Origin: Musa acuminata AAA Group
Taxonomy: Eukaryota; Streptophyta; Magnoliopsida; Zingiberales; Musaceae
NCBI RefSeq assembly: GCF_036884655.1
Contig: NC_088335.1
Coordinates: forward strand, 47,701,001-47,765,000
Direction: 5' to 3'
Length of the DNA: 64,000 nt
Below the pieces are notes generated by a model that was given only the letters and a program-made list of their open reading frames with translations, searched no databases and was not told where the DNA came from. The translations under genes and the position numbers were made by a program. Shown here piece after piece: positions 1 to 12,671 of the stretch. How positions within the stretch are numbered: the first letter of the stretch is position 1; every line of letters begins with the position of its first letter.

Positions 1-305
1 AGAGGTGCTAATACTGATACAACTTTCTCTAGAAACATATTGTCAAGCTGAGAATGAAGTTTATTATTTTTTTGTTGATTAAATTTTAGAATCTCAACTT
101 TGAACTTTTTAGAAGGTCTGGGAATCCATTTCACTGCATGATTTCAGATTTTTTGACCGCAAATGGGAGTTTAAGATATAATTTTGTTTTTTGATATCCA
201 AAATAGATCTTAACTTGTTCACATGATCTAAATCCATCCCTGTTGTCACATTCTCTAACAACTTACCTAGCAACAGATGACGAACAGCTTGGAATTATCT
301 AATTT

Positions 306-480
306 ATTATTTGATTTGAACAAAATGGTCTTTTTAACTAGTTAACTTAGATGTTAATTCACAATGACTTGGTCTTTTATTAATGTGGTATTTTATTTGA
401 TTTGAACAAAATGGTCCTTTTAACTAGTTCTTAGATATTAATTCACAATGACTTGGTCTTTTTATTAATGTGGTGTTTTA
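306..480. repeat. 86-bp tandem duplication
   Basis: Two adjacent copies of an AT-rich unit. The word GATTTGAACAAAATGGTC starts at 313 and again at 399, and both are followed by AACTAGTT and later CACAATGACTTGGTCTTT. The copies differ by small indels and a few substitutions, so the duplication is fairly recent. No coding content is seen. Confidence 0.85.
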
Positions 481-627
481 TTTGCTTCATTTTCTTTTGG
501 ATAACTAATAAATAATGCTCCTTATGTGGTAGTCATACACTTGAGTGAAGTCTCTGTTGAAATATTATTTATTTTGGTAAATAATTTACTCCATGATATC
601 TTTTAATATATCGTTGTGACTGTGCAG

Positions 628-1684
628 AAAGGAGTGTCATTGTATGCTTTTTCTCACACCTGACAATGATTTTGCTGGGACAGAGCAGGTATGTGATAAA
701 TCATTAGCTTTTGCTTTTGTGAATGTGTTTCTCGTTATTGCATCTGGACAGTCTGATTTAAATGACTCTCTCTTGGAGATACAGGTTGAAGTTCTGTTGG
801 ACCACATAATTACCTTCTACTTAGGATAAAGTTAAAGTTGAAGTTCCGTTGGACCACATAATTACCTTCTACTTAGGATAAAGTTAAAGATTATAATATC
901 CTGTAGTGTAGCTTATTCTTTTGCTTCGAAACCTTGTGTTCATTTTGCCCTATTATTGAAAATATTAGAAGATGTTATCTTGTGTTGTAGCACATGAAGA
1001 TACAATAATCGGAAATCAATATAATCTAAGTGATTTCACGCCTTTTAATCTTTCACAAACAGAAAAAGTGATTGCTAATAACAGCATTCATTAATTTCTG
1101 TGCTTACTTAAGTGCTCAATGTTGACAATCTGAAATTAGTGGGAAAATATGATGACAATAGGTGTACTAAACATTTCAATCTTTCGTTTGAATTCTGTTA
1201 ATGATTTGAAGTCTTTTTACTGGTAAGTTGAGGTGGTTTTTCCATCTCCACAATCATTTATGCAAACTGATTCCTCAAGTTCTTAGAGCTGTTTTTGGAC
1301 TTGGTTAAAAAAGATTATGGGTATTCTCTAAGTCTCCTTTTAGACATTCATAGTTGAAGTAGTTGATTTTTTTATATTGCTAACAGTAATTAGTTGAAAG
1401 GTGCAGTAATTTTTTATATGTATACTTGTGTTGTAACATGTGGCCTATTATCTGCATTCTCTGTGCATGCTAACTAACATCTAATAGGAAACCTCAGCTT
1501 AATGTTGAATGGCAAGAAATTAATTTTTATTATCAAACCCGATGAATTGTTCTATTACACATGTTTGTTATATAGGAAGTGTCCGTTAATATTTTCTTCT
1601 TTCCACTTTGCTCGTCAACTGTTGTTTATTTTCTTTCAGGCTATCTCCTTCGAAGAGATCAAGGAAACAACATCCAAGATTTAG
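628..1684 (+). CDS. Probable last two exons of an unrecognised gene (partial at left edge)
   Basis: Exon 628-688 is bounded by a cag acceptor and a gtatgtg donor. Exon 1640-1684 follows a pyrimidine-rich tract ending in cag and runs to a TAG stop. Read with one carried-over base, exon 628-688 is open (ending in DNDFAGTEQ) and joins in phase 0 to the last exon, which encodes AISFEEIKETTSKI and stop. I do not recognise the protein. The 5' part of the gene lies outside the window. The support is splice-site quality and phase agreement only; other frames of the first exon are also partly open, so this could be wrong. Confidence 0.35.
785..888. repeat. 52-bp tandem duplication
   Basis: A 52-bp unit starting GTTGAAGTTC at 785 is repeated at 837 with essentially one substitution (CTGTTGG versus CCGTTGG). 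It lies in the proposed last intron of the left-edge gene. Near-identity implies a recent duplication. Confidence 0.9.
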
Positions 1685-2639
1685 CCACCTTTTGCTATCC
1701 TGAGTATCCTTATGTATCCACTATATTTGATCATATAGCAACGAAGAAAACTGGCATTCTTGTTTCCTGCTTTCAATATCTACTGTAAGGTAGAAAAATT
1801 CTCAAGCTTGTAACCTTCTGCAAACATGGTGGATGTTGTGTTTATAGTTCTAAGGAATCTATGAGCATCTTGCCCTAGATCATCAGCCATCTTCTTCCCC
1901 AGCTTGAACATTGAAGACGTCGACATGAATCACGGAAAATTTGAAGAAAAACTTCTCTGTTCATAAATGTAACCATTTGCCATCAAGAATATTCATCATA
2001 TGTACTTTAAATGGCTGTTGATGACATGGGTTTCTTTCTGATCTCATCACAGCTGCTAGTTGTCCAGAGTCATGTATGCACAAATTTGACATGGTATTAT
2101 TCACTCTATTCCTATATGGTGCGAGGAGAGTGTATTATCGCTTTATATAGAGCAATCACTTAAACACAACCTCTCTATTTTTTTGGGTAATTTAAAAATA
2201 AAAAATAATTTTGTATAACGTTGAGGCAAATGCAAAGTAACGAAACGGTCACTTGACAATTGCATCGTCAATGATGCAAATACAGAGTGATCCTTACATC
2301 TTATCGTCACTCTTTTCATCCACTATAATCACCTACGGTTCTTAACAATGTCATCATTGATATTGTCATCATTGATATCGTCCGTCATTAACCTGGGTGA
2401 ACTTTAAAACTCTCATCGTTGCTCTTATCGTCTATAATACTCACTCGTGATTTATATATTTTATTTTTATGATTATAGAGATATTAATATATTTTTTTAA
2501 AAAAATTAAATTACTAAAAGTATTTAGCTAAGATGGGTAGACAAGTTTTCTACATGGAAACAAGTGCAACAATTAGTCCTCATCAGTTTGTACAGTGCTA
2601 ATGACTACAATATGATTCTTAGATTAAAGAACGGTACCC
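1685..2639. other. 3' UTR and intergenic DNA
   Basis: No gene is seen. The first few hundred bases are probably the 3' UTR of the left-edge gene. At about 2345-2390 a short motif with the core TCATCATTGATAT is present in two imperfect tandem copies. The rest is AT-rich and unstructured. Confidence 0.5.
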
Positions 2640-2969
2640 ACAACAAACTGTTTCTGCCGCTTCCCCGTCTCACTTTATCTCTCCCTCCTTTTCCTTTCTC
2701 GATGTACCTCTATTCCTCCCTCCCTCCCTCACTTTTCTTAGTTCTCCTGCTGTTTCTCTTTTAACGGAAGCCGATCCCTGAGCGATTTCCAGGCGAATCC
2801 CTTCTCGCCCCCTCTTTTCCCTCACTCCCTCTCTCGCTTGCCCTCTGCCAACCGATTTCTAGGGTTTCTCGCGACCAGGAACTAATCAAGGTGCAGCTGA
2901 TCTTCCCCTTTTCCTATACATTTAGGTGCCGATCGACCCGGCTTGTGAGAGGAGGAGGAGGAGTGGGAG
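2640..2969 (+). promoter_or_regulatory. Pyrimidine-rich leader and proximal promoter of the SAM-domain gene
   Basis: A CT-rich block (about 2655-2850) sits directly upstream of the start codon at 2970, as is common in plant 5' leaders. The context of the chosen ATG is purine-rich (GGGAG before ATG). I see no clear TATA box. The transcription start is unknown. Confidence 0.4.
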
Positions 2970-5900
2970 ATGTCTGCTCGGCCTCACGTCACCATCACTC
3001 TGGGCCGGAGTGGACAGGTAAGCCTCGCAGACGAAATCTCTGTAAAGCCTGACCTTGGAGTTGGATTGACGTTGGGTGGCTTCATGTGTTGTTGATTCTG
3101 GCCGTAATTATCTTCAAATGCTTCTGCCGAGTCGTCCGTCAACCTTGTTAGGTTTTGAGTTGATTTTGTTAGTTAGGAAGGGTTCGATATTCTGTTTTGG
3201 GTTTCTTGTATCAAAATCTGCGTAGATGGATTTTAGTTGGTTTGAGCTTGGTGCAGAATCTACATCTTGCAAGAATGATAGAGTGAAACTGAGATTATGG
3301 CTATTTGGATTTCTCATGGATTGACATTTCTATGATAACTAAGCCACGTTGTTGTTGGCCCATATCTCGCTCTGATGAATTGTAATTTTATGCACTACCC
3401 CCCATTTCTTCAGATAGTATAAGGATCTTGTTTCTTCTTCTTCAGTGAAAGGTGTAATTTGGAACGGCAATCTGCAAACATGTGATCTCCATCTCCGCTC
3501 CGCTTTGTCATACTTGATTTGTCTATCTGCTGAATACAAGATCTATAGCACATGGTCTATTTATAAGTCTGTTGATTTCCCTTGACGTTGTGCCCAATGA
3601 ATGGAGTGTAATCTAATGAATAGTTGAAAGTAAATTTCTTCTTTGTGAGAAGAAAATGTTGACTATCCCAACTGAGTTGAAGATTTATTGAAACAAAAAG
3701 GTGTTGGGAAGGAGAAGTTGGATTCAAATATGTTCTTGCTGAAGACAATTACACAATTGCTAGCGTTTCAGCTTGTGGCTTTATTGGACCATGGGCCTGT
3801 TAATTTTCTTATGGAACCAATTTTTTTTTTTCAAAAAATAATTGATACTGCTGAAATTAATTGTTATCCTTGATTGCACTAGCGACTAGCATTGCATATC
3901 TCGAAGTGTAACTTTTCCATGTTTCCAAGGGACCTTTTCCTCTCAGGTTTCTTCGTTTGGAGAAATTGTGTGTCTACTTATGAGATTTGACAGTTTGCAA
4001 CAAAAATGGAAAACCTAATAAAAAGGTCTCCCTCGAACTATTACAACTGAAAATTTGGCAAATATTAACTGAAAATTTTGAAACTATTACATTAGGCTTA
4101 AAGCCTTGTTGGCCCTACCCTAAGTTAAAACATGCTCATGAGTTGAATCCAGGAGTCACTGAATAGTTTACTCCCACTTATTGGACTGGATAATTTTGAT
4201 TAGTATATATAAGTTTTTGAATCTGCTGTGAACGCTCCTCTTATGCGTGGTTAAAAGGAAAACTTTCCTGAAATAAGTACATCTTTTGAGATCTTAGAAT
4301 CGACCATCTTGACCTTTTCCTTTTTTGATGATTGCAGTTTGTCAAGAGAGCGAGACCTGGAGCCGATTTTGGTCAATCTGACCATGACATTTCATCAGGA
4401 AGACACCAGCCAACAAGAGAAAGGTCAGGAAGCGACATGACTGATTCCAGTTTGTATGGGAGTCAACACAAGAACAAACGGTATTCTTTTTTCCCTTCTG
4501 ACAGAAATAAACTTTATGTGAAAAAACAATTGTTTTGGCAGGGATTCAACTGCCAGTCTGGTACCAGTGTTCGAAACTTGTTGAACCAGTATAATACTAG
4601 TATACCAATCGACCTATACTATCTGTGTTGATTGAATAAAATAGTACAATACTTAACCTGCTGTTGTCTTCTTTTGTTGTGACAATGATTTTTTAACCTT
4701 TTCTTAGAAAGTTTGCTCTTCTTATAATCTAATTTATGAATAGGACAAGCTGAAGATGGCAGAGTTTGGTTAATTGCGTGGTCTTCTTAGGGTAGTTGTT
4801 TATCTTATTTTATATGCAGCACTGAAAAGATTGCTCTTTTTAATCCTGATTTTACTATTATTCTAGTTTATTACAATCTTTTTCCTTTTTAAGATATACA
4901 TGTTTAGCTACTCCACAATTTATTTCAATCTGTATTTTCTTTGACTATGATTTCTATTCTGTGCAGCATTAGAACAGAAAACAGCAATTCCAGCTCAGGT
5001 GAGTATAAACATACAAACAAATCAGAATAAACATCCATCCTTAAGATCTTCAAGACTAATTGTTTTTATTTCATACATTTTTTTGTTGATGTTGGTGTCT
5101 TAAACAAACAAAGATCGTCAGATTGGACGAAATGATCTTCGATTTAAACTTATAAATAAAAGTTTATTTCGAAAAACTGGTACTGGAGGGGGAGGACAAA
5201 ATGATGTTGATCTTCGTGAAAAACTCTCAAGGATCAGGGAGATTTCTTTCAAATCCAATCCAAGAAGGAATTTAAGAGAATTCAGAACTTCTGGCACTGT
5301 AAGGCGACTGCCTCCTACAAGAAGTGTAGATGATTTACTTCAGTTGGATTCAAAGAGAAAATCTTACTCTTCACGGACTGTCGATGAGAGAAGACATAGA
5401 TCACCGGATAAACTTTTTAGCAATGCTAGGGCTTTTTACTCCCCAAGAAGTCATGAGGATGCTTCCAGACATTCAAGTTTTATTAAAAATGGTCGAGTTA
5501 ATTCTTCAAGAACTATTTCTTCCGTGGGCAAGACTGGACTTCTAATTGATGCAGGAAAGTCTGGTATTCGAGATTCTTCATCTGGGAGCATTATGCACAG
5601 AAGCACACATAAGGTATATCATTGATTTCTGCAAATGGGTTGCTTGCTGTTACACTAAATTTTCTTAGGATTATAAACTGTGTACATGAATGAATCTACT
5701 CAACTTTATTGCACCAACAGATGAGCGATGAGTGGCAAATAATAAATTTATTTGGTTAGTTGTTACATGGGCATTGAATAGGTATGCCTCTACTCTTTCT
5801 GTGTAGGTGCCAGTTATATGGTAGCTTTTAATTTTCATTGAAAATAGGTGTGGAATTGAAAAAAATTCTAGATTTTTGGTTATTACCACATTGGGCATCA

Positions 5901-8565
5901 AGGAGGAGCCTGTGCATATCAGGATATCGTTGGACACATTCAAGTTGGAATATACCTTTTTATGAAGTGGTGACCCCTGTTCCTTACCACCATGCAGACA
6001 TACAAAGGAAAATGAAATTATTTGAGATTGAGTGAAAGAGGGACCTATAATTTGGAATTTAAAGATGAGACATGTATAAACTTGAGTTTATTTCAAGGTT
6101 TTCAATTTTGGGTTGGACTGGACCAGCAGGTACGTGTTCAGTTCTACAAACACACAATATATATCAGAATGTACCTCTGTGTAGAGAAGGGGGAGGGGAG
6201 GAAGGGAAGACAAAGAAGTGGAGGGAAGGATAGGGGACACTGCAATGGAGGAGGAGATGGGGTGTCAGTGGCAGAGGAGGATGAGGAGAACGAGCGTACC
6301 AATCAATAGGGCCTAGTGGTGGCAGATGTGGGTGACGGTTGGATGCGGATGCAAGCGAAGAGAGAGAGAGAGAGAGAGAGAGATGGGGGATTAGGTGTTT
6401 AGTGTTAAGGTTTTTAATTTTTTGAAATAAAAATAAAAAATAAAAAACCTGGGCTAGGCTTACCATCTGGTCCAAGCCTGTCCAAGCCCATCATCGGGCT
6501 TTTGAACTGGGTGGTAAGCCAGGTTCACATGACTTAATGGGTGGTAAACCCTGAATCGCATATGGACCACCAGAGCTTCGGCAGTCCATGTGTTGATTTA
6601 CATCTAGACCAGTAGATACTGATCGGTACATACCGAACAGGGCAAAATTGGATTCCTTGATTTATACTTGTTACATCAGATCACTTCTTTGTTATTTGCG
6701 AAATGCAACCAAGTAGCTTGTTCAATGTTTCAACTTTTTGTTTTAACTTCTTACAAGTATGTGATACATGTGGAGTCAAAATTATTTTGACATTGTCCTG
6801 GATGCCAGTTTGGGTAATGATACTTGTTCTCAATAAATTTTCTGGACTGTCTGGATAACCCAATTGTGAGTCCAATATATGTCCATAATCCACATATTCT
6901 CTCTTTCTTTATGATGCTCCTACAACATAATCAATAGTGTAGGCAGAACATGACTGACACTTGTAGCTCTACTTCTGGCAAACATAAAATTTGGTTGATG
7001 ATATACATTCTAGAATCAGATGCATATACCGAGATAACATTTTGGAATGCAATCAACAAGTGTTTGTCATGAGGCAGACACCAAACAGACACTGTTCTTC
7101 ATTGGTCTAAACAAATTGTGAATTGCCAAAATTTTGATTCTTCACTTCTAGGCTAGCGTTTTTTTTTTTTATGTCACCATGTAAGTTTCCATTTTCATTG
7201 TATAAGATGTTAAGACATGGGAATGAACATTTGGATATGAGCAAAAAGTGACATCTGATTGCTGTGCATGGGTCTAACATCTAGTTGACAATGAGTTTTA
7301 GTTACTGAATGCATAATTTGGGAAAAAGCTTTGTATGTTTAGAATGCTTATATTTAGATTTTAAGTGAGGCACTGTACATGTCTACTATAATTGGTAATT
7401 TGATTATTTGCAGCCTGAAGAACCATTTACAGTTTCTAGCTTTCTGAATGCATTGGGTCTAGGAAAGTATGCCATTTTGTTTCAAGCAGAAGAGGTTTGT
7501 TTTTGTGAATTCTTTTGTATGTCTATTTTGTCATTTTGACTCTTTAAACATGCTCAGAGTCTTTTATTAACATAAAATATAATTTGCAACCATTTTTCAA
7601 GGCATTTCCACTGGTTGAGAAATTTGACTTGTCCGACTGTCCTGCTGACCTCAAACTCATTTTGTGGTCAAATTTGACTATTTGTTGAGCTCAGATGGTA
7701 TTTTTGTTGGGATTTGTTGCAAAGATTGTTGAAGGATTGACGTGGTATGGACCAAAGCTTGTTCTGGCTTATTGTTGCCTTGGTATTTGGTTCATGCATC
7801 CATTTTTTATTATTAGTAGCTACTTGCCTATTACGATTCAAGAGACACCAACCTGCGCTTGGTGAAAGATGGACAAAGCATTGTGTTGATTGGTTATAAA
7901 CTTATATCCTCTACTTTTGCTACCAGATTAGTTTAAAACATTGTCAAGGTTACATGTTCTCTGGAGAAGACCCAGTAGGGCAGAACTCTTTTATAAGTTC
8001 CAAATTTTGGGTATCTATGTCCATTTAAAGTGGTATTTTACAAAAGCTGTCAAATTCTCTGGAGTTTCAGCTTTTTGTGTGGCCAGAAATCAACAACTTT
8101 TAAATGAGACCATTGATCATATTCTCCTTTCTGCCTCTATGCTGCATGTACTTGGAGGTCAGTTTCCTTTAAGAAAGATCGCCACCCTGAAAGATATCTT
8201 CTATTTGGGTTAAGTGGAGAAGAAGAACCAAACTATAGATGCATTGTATTTGGGTTTGGTTTGTTTAGCCATATATTAGACTGTTGGAAGTATTGAAGCA
8301 TACAATCTTTTTGGACATCTGTTATAATGCCCAGGGGAACCTATCCTGCAGGGAAGTATGTATGAGAAAAAATGATCTTTTTATATACTTTATTTGTTTC
8401 TTAATCTCATTTTAGTCACCTCACTGTTTAATTCCTTTGTTTCAACCCTTAATGAGACAAAGTTGCAGACATTTGCCTAATTTTTTCTTTGAATAAAAAT
8501 GTGTTACATTTTGATTAATGTTAAACACTGTTCAATGAGGACATTAATAAATTGATTGTCCTTGG

Positions 8566-8599
<34 letters not shown>

Positions 8600-10715
8600 C
8601 CAAGGACAATCAATTTATTAATGTCCTCATTGAACAGTGTTTGCCACGTCTTCAACTTGTATATGGCAGTATCTCATTTTGACTTGCAAAAGATTTTATG
8701 TTTCTTAATTCTTCCAATGTAAAATGTTATGGATCTTTTGTCCACCTATCTTTATTTTAGAACCTTTTTCCAAAATCTTTTGATGTTACTTAAAAAAACC
8801 CTGTCACCATTGGTTTAAAATTCGATTATTATGTTGATTTATTACTTGCACTGCTTATTCTTAACAATCTGTGGAGTATCTCAAGCAGTCCTGATGTCTC
8901 TGAGGGTCTAGAGGTGGATCTCTGAATTAAGGTTCTAGAACATGATATTATTGTTTAAGAATGATTCCTTTAAGTTCTAGTCAATCAACAAGGTCTAGTG
9001 AATCAACAGACATTTTTCACCCTTCTTGTTAATATCAAGCTGTACTTAATTACTTTTCCTGTTTCCGATCAAAATCTATAATTATGAGTATCATTTTTGC
9101 ATGTTGTGAAAGTTCTGTTGTAAAAGTTTGTGCTTGACATTTTCTTGTGTACATATATGTATTTGTAGTGATGACCATCTATACATAGCAGGAGAAACCT
9201 CTGGTTTAGATGTCTCCCACGATTAAATGCTGGTGTCAAATAATAGCTCAACACAAACATTTTGGAAAGTGGATCATACTTCTTATCTAGTTCATTCGGC
9301 TTCTAACTCCAATTTGGTAAAATAATTCTGTAGTTATAACTTATGTCAAAAAAGTTACCGTACCATATCAAGGTATATTATGTATATCCAGAGGCATCTA
9401 GTCTATTATGTATATAGATCAAGGTATGCAATACCGTACCGTATCGATGTTTCGAGATTGGCTCGGTAAAGTACGGTGCGGTATCGGTATACCGAGCGGT
9501 ATACCAGGGCATACCGAGTGGTACACTCTGGTATACAGAACAATTTTATATATTTTTTCATTAATGTAACGGTATCGGTATGTAGCGGTATCGGGCGGTC
9601 CGCGTACCGGTATGCCGTCGGACCGGTACGTACCGCCCATACCGGACGGTATCATTCGGTACTGCATACCATGATATAGATAAAATTTAGGGTCTTCTAG
9701 TTGTATGTTGAGATCAGTTGCAATAGTACACCTGTTTCCTGCAAAAAGTCCCATGTTTTCTGTTTAATTTTCACACATTAATTTCATAAATTATTGCAGG
9801 TAGGTACTGTTTGATGGTATAAATGCTGAGATGGTCTGTCAAGCTATCTCTGTCTTTTGGTTAGGTCAGTAGGAAAACGTATTGGTCTGCTTCCCCATGT
9901 CAGGTCAAGATGAAGTAATTTAATTGGTTTCAGATCACTTATAAGAACTTGATTTAATATGGACCATTTAATGACTAGGTAACCTTTTGTGACACCATGA
10001 ATGGTACTAGCCATTATATGATTGTACATTTTTGTTAAAGAAATGATATATTATGTAAAATACCCGAGTTTGCAATGACTGATAATGCTGCTCCACAAAT
10101 CAATCATTCTGAAAAGTGGTATTTATACATGTCACACAACATAAGAACCCTCAAACCTTCTCTTTGGAAAAATTATCTTGCATTTACTCCATGGAAAGTC
10201 ATCCCATTGTGCTGATCAACTACGTTTCCTGATATTTTCATCACAAAGATATCCTTCAATGCCGTTCGTATATAGCCTAAACTTCCAAGTTTCGCAATAT
10301 TGTTGACTCAGTATGTGATTATTCAATTGCAGATAGACATGACTTCACTGAGGGAGATGGGAGACCATGACCTCAAGGAACTGGGTATTCCCATGGTAAT
10401 TATACTTTTCTTGGTACTGCATACTTTTAGAGATTTGTTTTCAGAAAGTGACTGCGTTTTTGTTTCACTTGCACTGTCATCTTGAACATTTGAAAAATTA
10501 GCAAGGCCATTCTTGAACATGCCAAAGAACATGACATCTTGTGCAGTATGCATTAAGTAGATTTTCTGATGATAATTATGCCAGTAAAATGTTTCCCTGT
10601 TACTGTATGATATCTCCGGATTTTAGATTCTGATGATAGCTGGTTCCACTTGCAGGGACCTAGGAAGAAGATTCTTCTGGCAGTATTATCTCATACAAAA
10701 TACCACTATTTGTGA
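2970..10715 (+). CDS. SAM (sterile alpha motif) domain protein, 7 exons, 308 aa
   Basis: Exons: 2970-3017, 4338-4480, 4967-4998, 5114-5613, 7414-7494, 10333-10395, 10656-10715. All introns are GT-AG and the phases join without a break. The protein starts MSARPHVTITLGRSG. Its middle (about residues 17-241) is basic, Ser/Arg-rich and probably disordered. Residues about 242-308 form a C-terminal SAM domain, with a typical pattern (FLNALGLGKY, then SLREMGDHDLKELGI, then GPRKKILLAV). SAM domains mediate protein-protein or RNA contacts, and small plant proteins of this design are poorly characterised. The SAM domain is split over three exons separated by introns of 2.8 and 0.26 kb. The large introns contain the palindrome at 8523 and the MITE at 9423. 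Family assignment is confident; the specific function is unknown. Confidence 0.88.
6359..6382. repeat. (AG)n microsatellite
   Basis: About 12 AG dinucleotides inside intron 4 of the SAM-domain gene, at the end of a purine-rich stretch (6180-6360) that looks like inserted repeat DNA. Confidence 0.9.
8523..8642. repeat. Perfect 120-bp palindrome with AT-rich centre
   Basis: The left arm 8523-8582 and right arm 8583-8642 are exact reverse complements over 60 bp each. The arms begin AAACACTGTTCAATGAGG and end in an alternating AT run at the centre, so there is no unique spacer. It lies in intron 5 of the SAM-domain gene. Transcribed, it would fold into one long, perfectly paired hairpin. It has no TIR-plus-TSD structure I can define. 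Confidence 0.93.
9423..9670. mobile_element. MITE-like element rich in GGTA/TACC
   Basis: The ends are inverted: GGTATGCAATACCG at the left, and the right end read in reverse is GGTATGCAGTACCG. The interior is packed with short GGTAC/TACCG/CCGGTA palindromes and is much more GC-rich than the surrounding intron. I could not find a clear target site duplication. This looks like a short non-autonomous DNA element; the superfamily is not assignable by eye. Confidence 0.6.
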
Positions 10716-11453
10716 GATTGTCCACTTGATTTGAAATTCTCAATTACATCATGCTGTGGGTGTGTTGTACATTATCAAAACAATGATCATTTTCATGTAC
10801 TAGCTCCTAGCATTCTGAGGTTCATAAAGAATGATGACTTGATGAAAACCGAAAACTACGATAAAGGAATGTCTATTGTCTCGAGTCACTCTTGTACAGA
10901 CCAAGTTATTGGAAGTCTAATGTTGTTCTGAAATGAAAAGAAAACACTTACAGATGACGAGTTTGATGCAGAAAACACCATTCCTGGTTGGTGACAGAAA
11001 CCAAGAGGCATGGTGGGAAGGAAAATGCATTAGAAGCAGATGTTTTGGTTGCAAATCTTGTATGTGCTCTTCATGGAGAGTGGCACCACCTCTTTGCAGT
11101 TTGCAGAAGTTGACCGGGACTTTTCATGTCCCTCCAGTTTGGCCTTCTCCTCCTCACCTGCTTCAAATATTTTTCCCTGTGGTGAGAAGGTAACTGGTCA
11201 TTGTGATCTTGTTTAGCCAATTAAAATCTGTTGTTGAGATCAGACTTCTAGTGTTTTACTCGGAAATAATTACCATTCTCTCTCATTGTCTTGCAGTGCG
11301 TTTTTCTATGGAGAAGGCGTGGGCTACATTCCAGTGGAGAATTCAAATCTTCTCTCTTGCTTGATAGAACAAGATCTATCTTGATTCAGAGTAACAAGAG
11401 GATGGAGCAAGTGATTCATCTCTACATTGCCAACGCTCTCCAGTATCGGGTAA

Positions 11454-11509
<56 letters not shown>

Positions 11510-12671
11510 GTTTTATTGTTTTGCTTGTCTTTTTGGTGGTATGTGTGTTTTTTTTTTCGGAGGGCGGAGGGGAGGGCCGGGTAGTTGTTGTGTTGGGCCC
11601 ATGCGGGCCCCACATGTTATATTTCCGGTCTAGATGTAAACAACGATCCCACGGCACGTAGACCAGCTGGGGTCAACCCCTTTTGTACGGGGAGTTGGAC
11701 TCTGTCCTTTACCAGCCGCGTCCAGCCCACTGATCCTTTGTTTTCTAGATATAAAAATTATCCTACGGTTATATTTATATATATTATTATTGGGAGCCAC
11801 TTTCCATGTGGTAGCTAGATAATCTTAATCCATCCAATAAGAGCGACCTCCTCAGTCACTGGGAAAGGGAGGGCTAAATTAGACTATTATGTTACTTAAA
11901 ACTCCTGCTTGTGTGACTTGGAAGATAAGATGGCAAGTATTTCGATCATTGTGAAATTGTAATGTGGCAAGATCCACCGTTCTATTATCCCATCTATCAT
12001 GGCGGTGTCCTTATCGCTGCCTGTACATGGAGATTCCCTACATGACTTAGTTTGAGCATTGAATGCTAGCTTCTCTAGTAGCAGTGTTGAGCCGACAAGA
12101 AACATTGATATGACTTATGTTGTTGAGCATTGAATGACAACAAATCTTGTTGTCAAAAAGGAGGGGAAATATCACCTTGTATTTGAGGCCCCTCTTGGAT
12201 GAATGGCTAGGATCAATTTGATATGATCGTAAAACTTACTATGGCATCCTGTTTCAACGTCAAGAGAATAATTTCCGCACTTTCTTGTACTTCAAGTCTT
12301 CCGTTTGATATGATAGAAAAACACGGTTGAGTGTTTTTTTATTCAAAGGAAAGATTTGGTTGAAAAAACTCTTCGTCATTTCCTCCGCGGTCAAACCATT
12401 ACCAACCCGTATAATTATGTTTTTATTTGGTCAATGTCATTCTTACATAGGCTTCGTGAACAATTCCACTGCTATTATTGTACATATCTTGAAAATAACC
12501 AATATATAAAAGAAAAAAAAAGAGTAAAAAAGAAGAAAAAGAAGACATAACACTTCCACATATTATTACAGCATAAAAACTAAAAACCTGCTAAACTCAC
12601 CCTAATATATCAACCCCGGGTTGATAAATTTTTATATGTAACGACAAAACGGAATAGAATATATCGGACAT
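10716..12671. other. 3' UTR and intergenic DNA
   Basis: The first part is probably the 3' UTR of the SAM-domain gene. An acceptor-like cag at about 11297 and a donor-like gtaacg at 11450 hint at a UTR intron or a non-coding transcript, but no convincing protein is encoded. A G-rich stretch lies at about 11550-11720. The segment 12515-12545 is A/G-rich low-complexity DNA. Confidence 0.45.
11458..11508. repeat. Compound (CT)n(AT)n microsatellite
   Basis: About 12 CT dinucleotides run directly into about 12 AT dinucleotides. Such compound tracts are length-variable. Confidence 0.92.

Noticed and set aside
10933..11193. An 86-codon frame after the SAM-domain gene.
   Set aside because: No family resemblance, no leader features and no splice continuity. 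It is most likely 3' UTR or intergenic sequence.
11291..11584. A 97-codon frame with Ser/Leu and Tyr/Ile runs.
   Set aside because: Much of it is the translated (CT)n(AT)n microsatellite.
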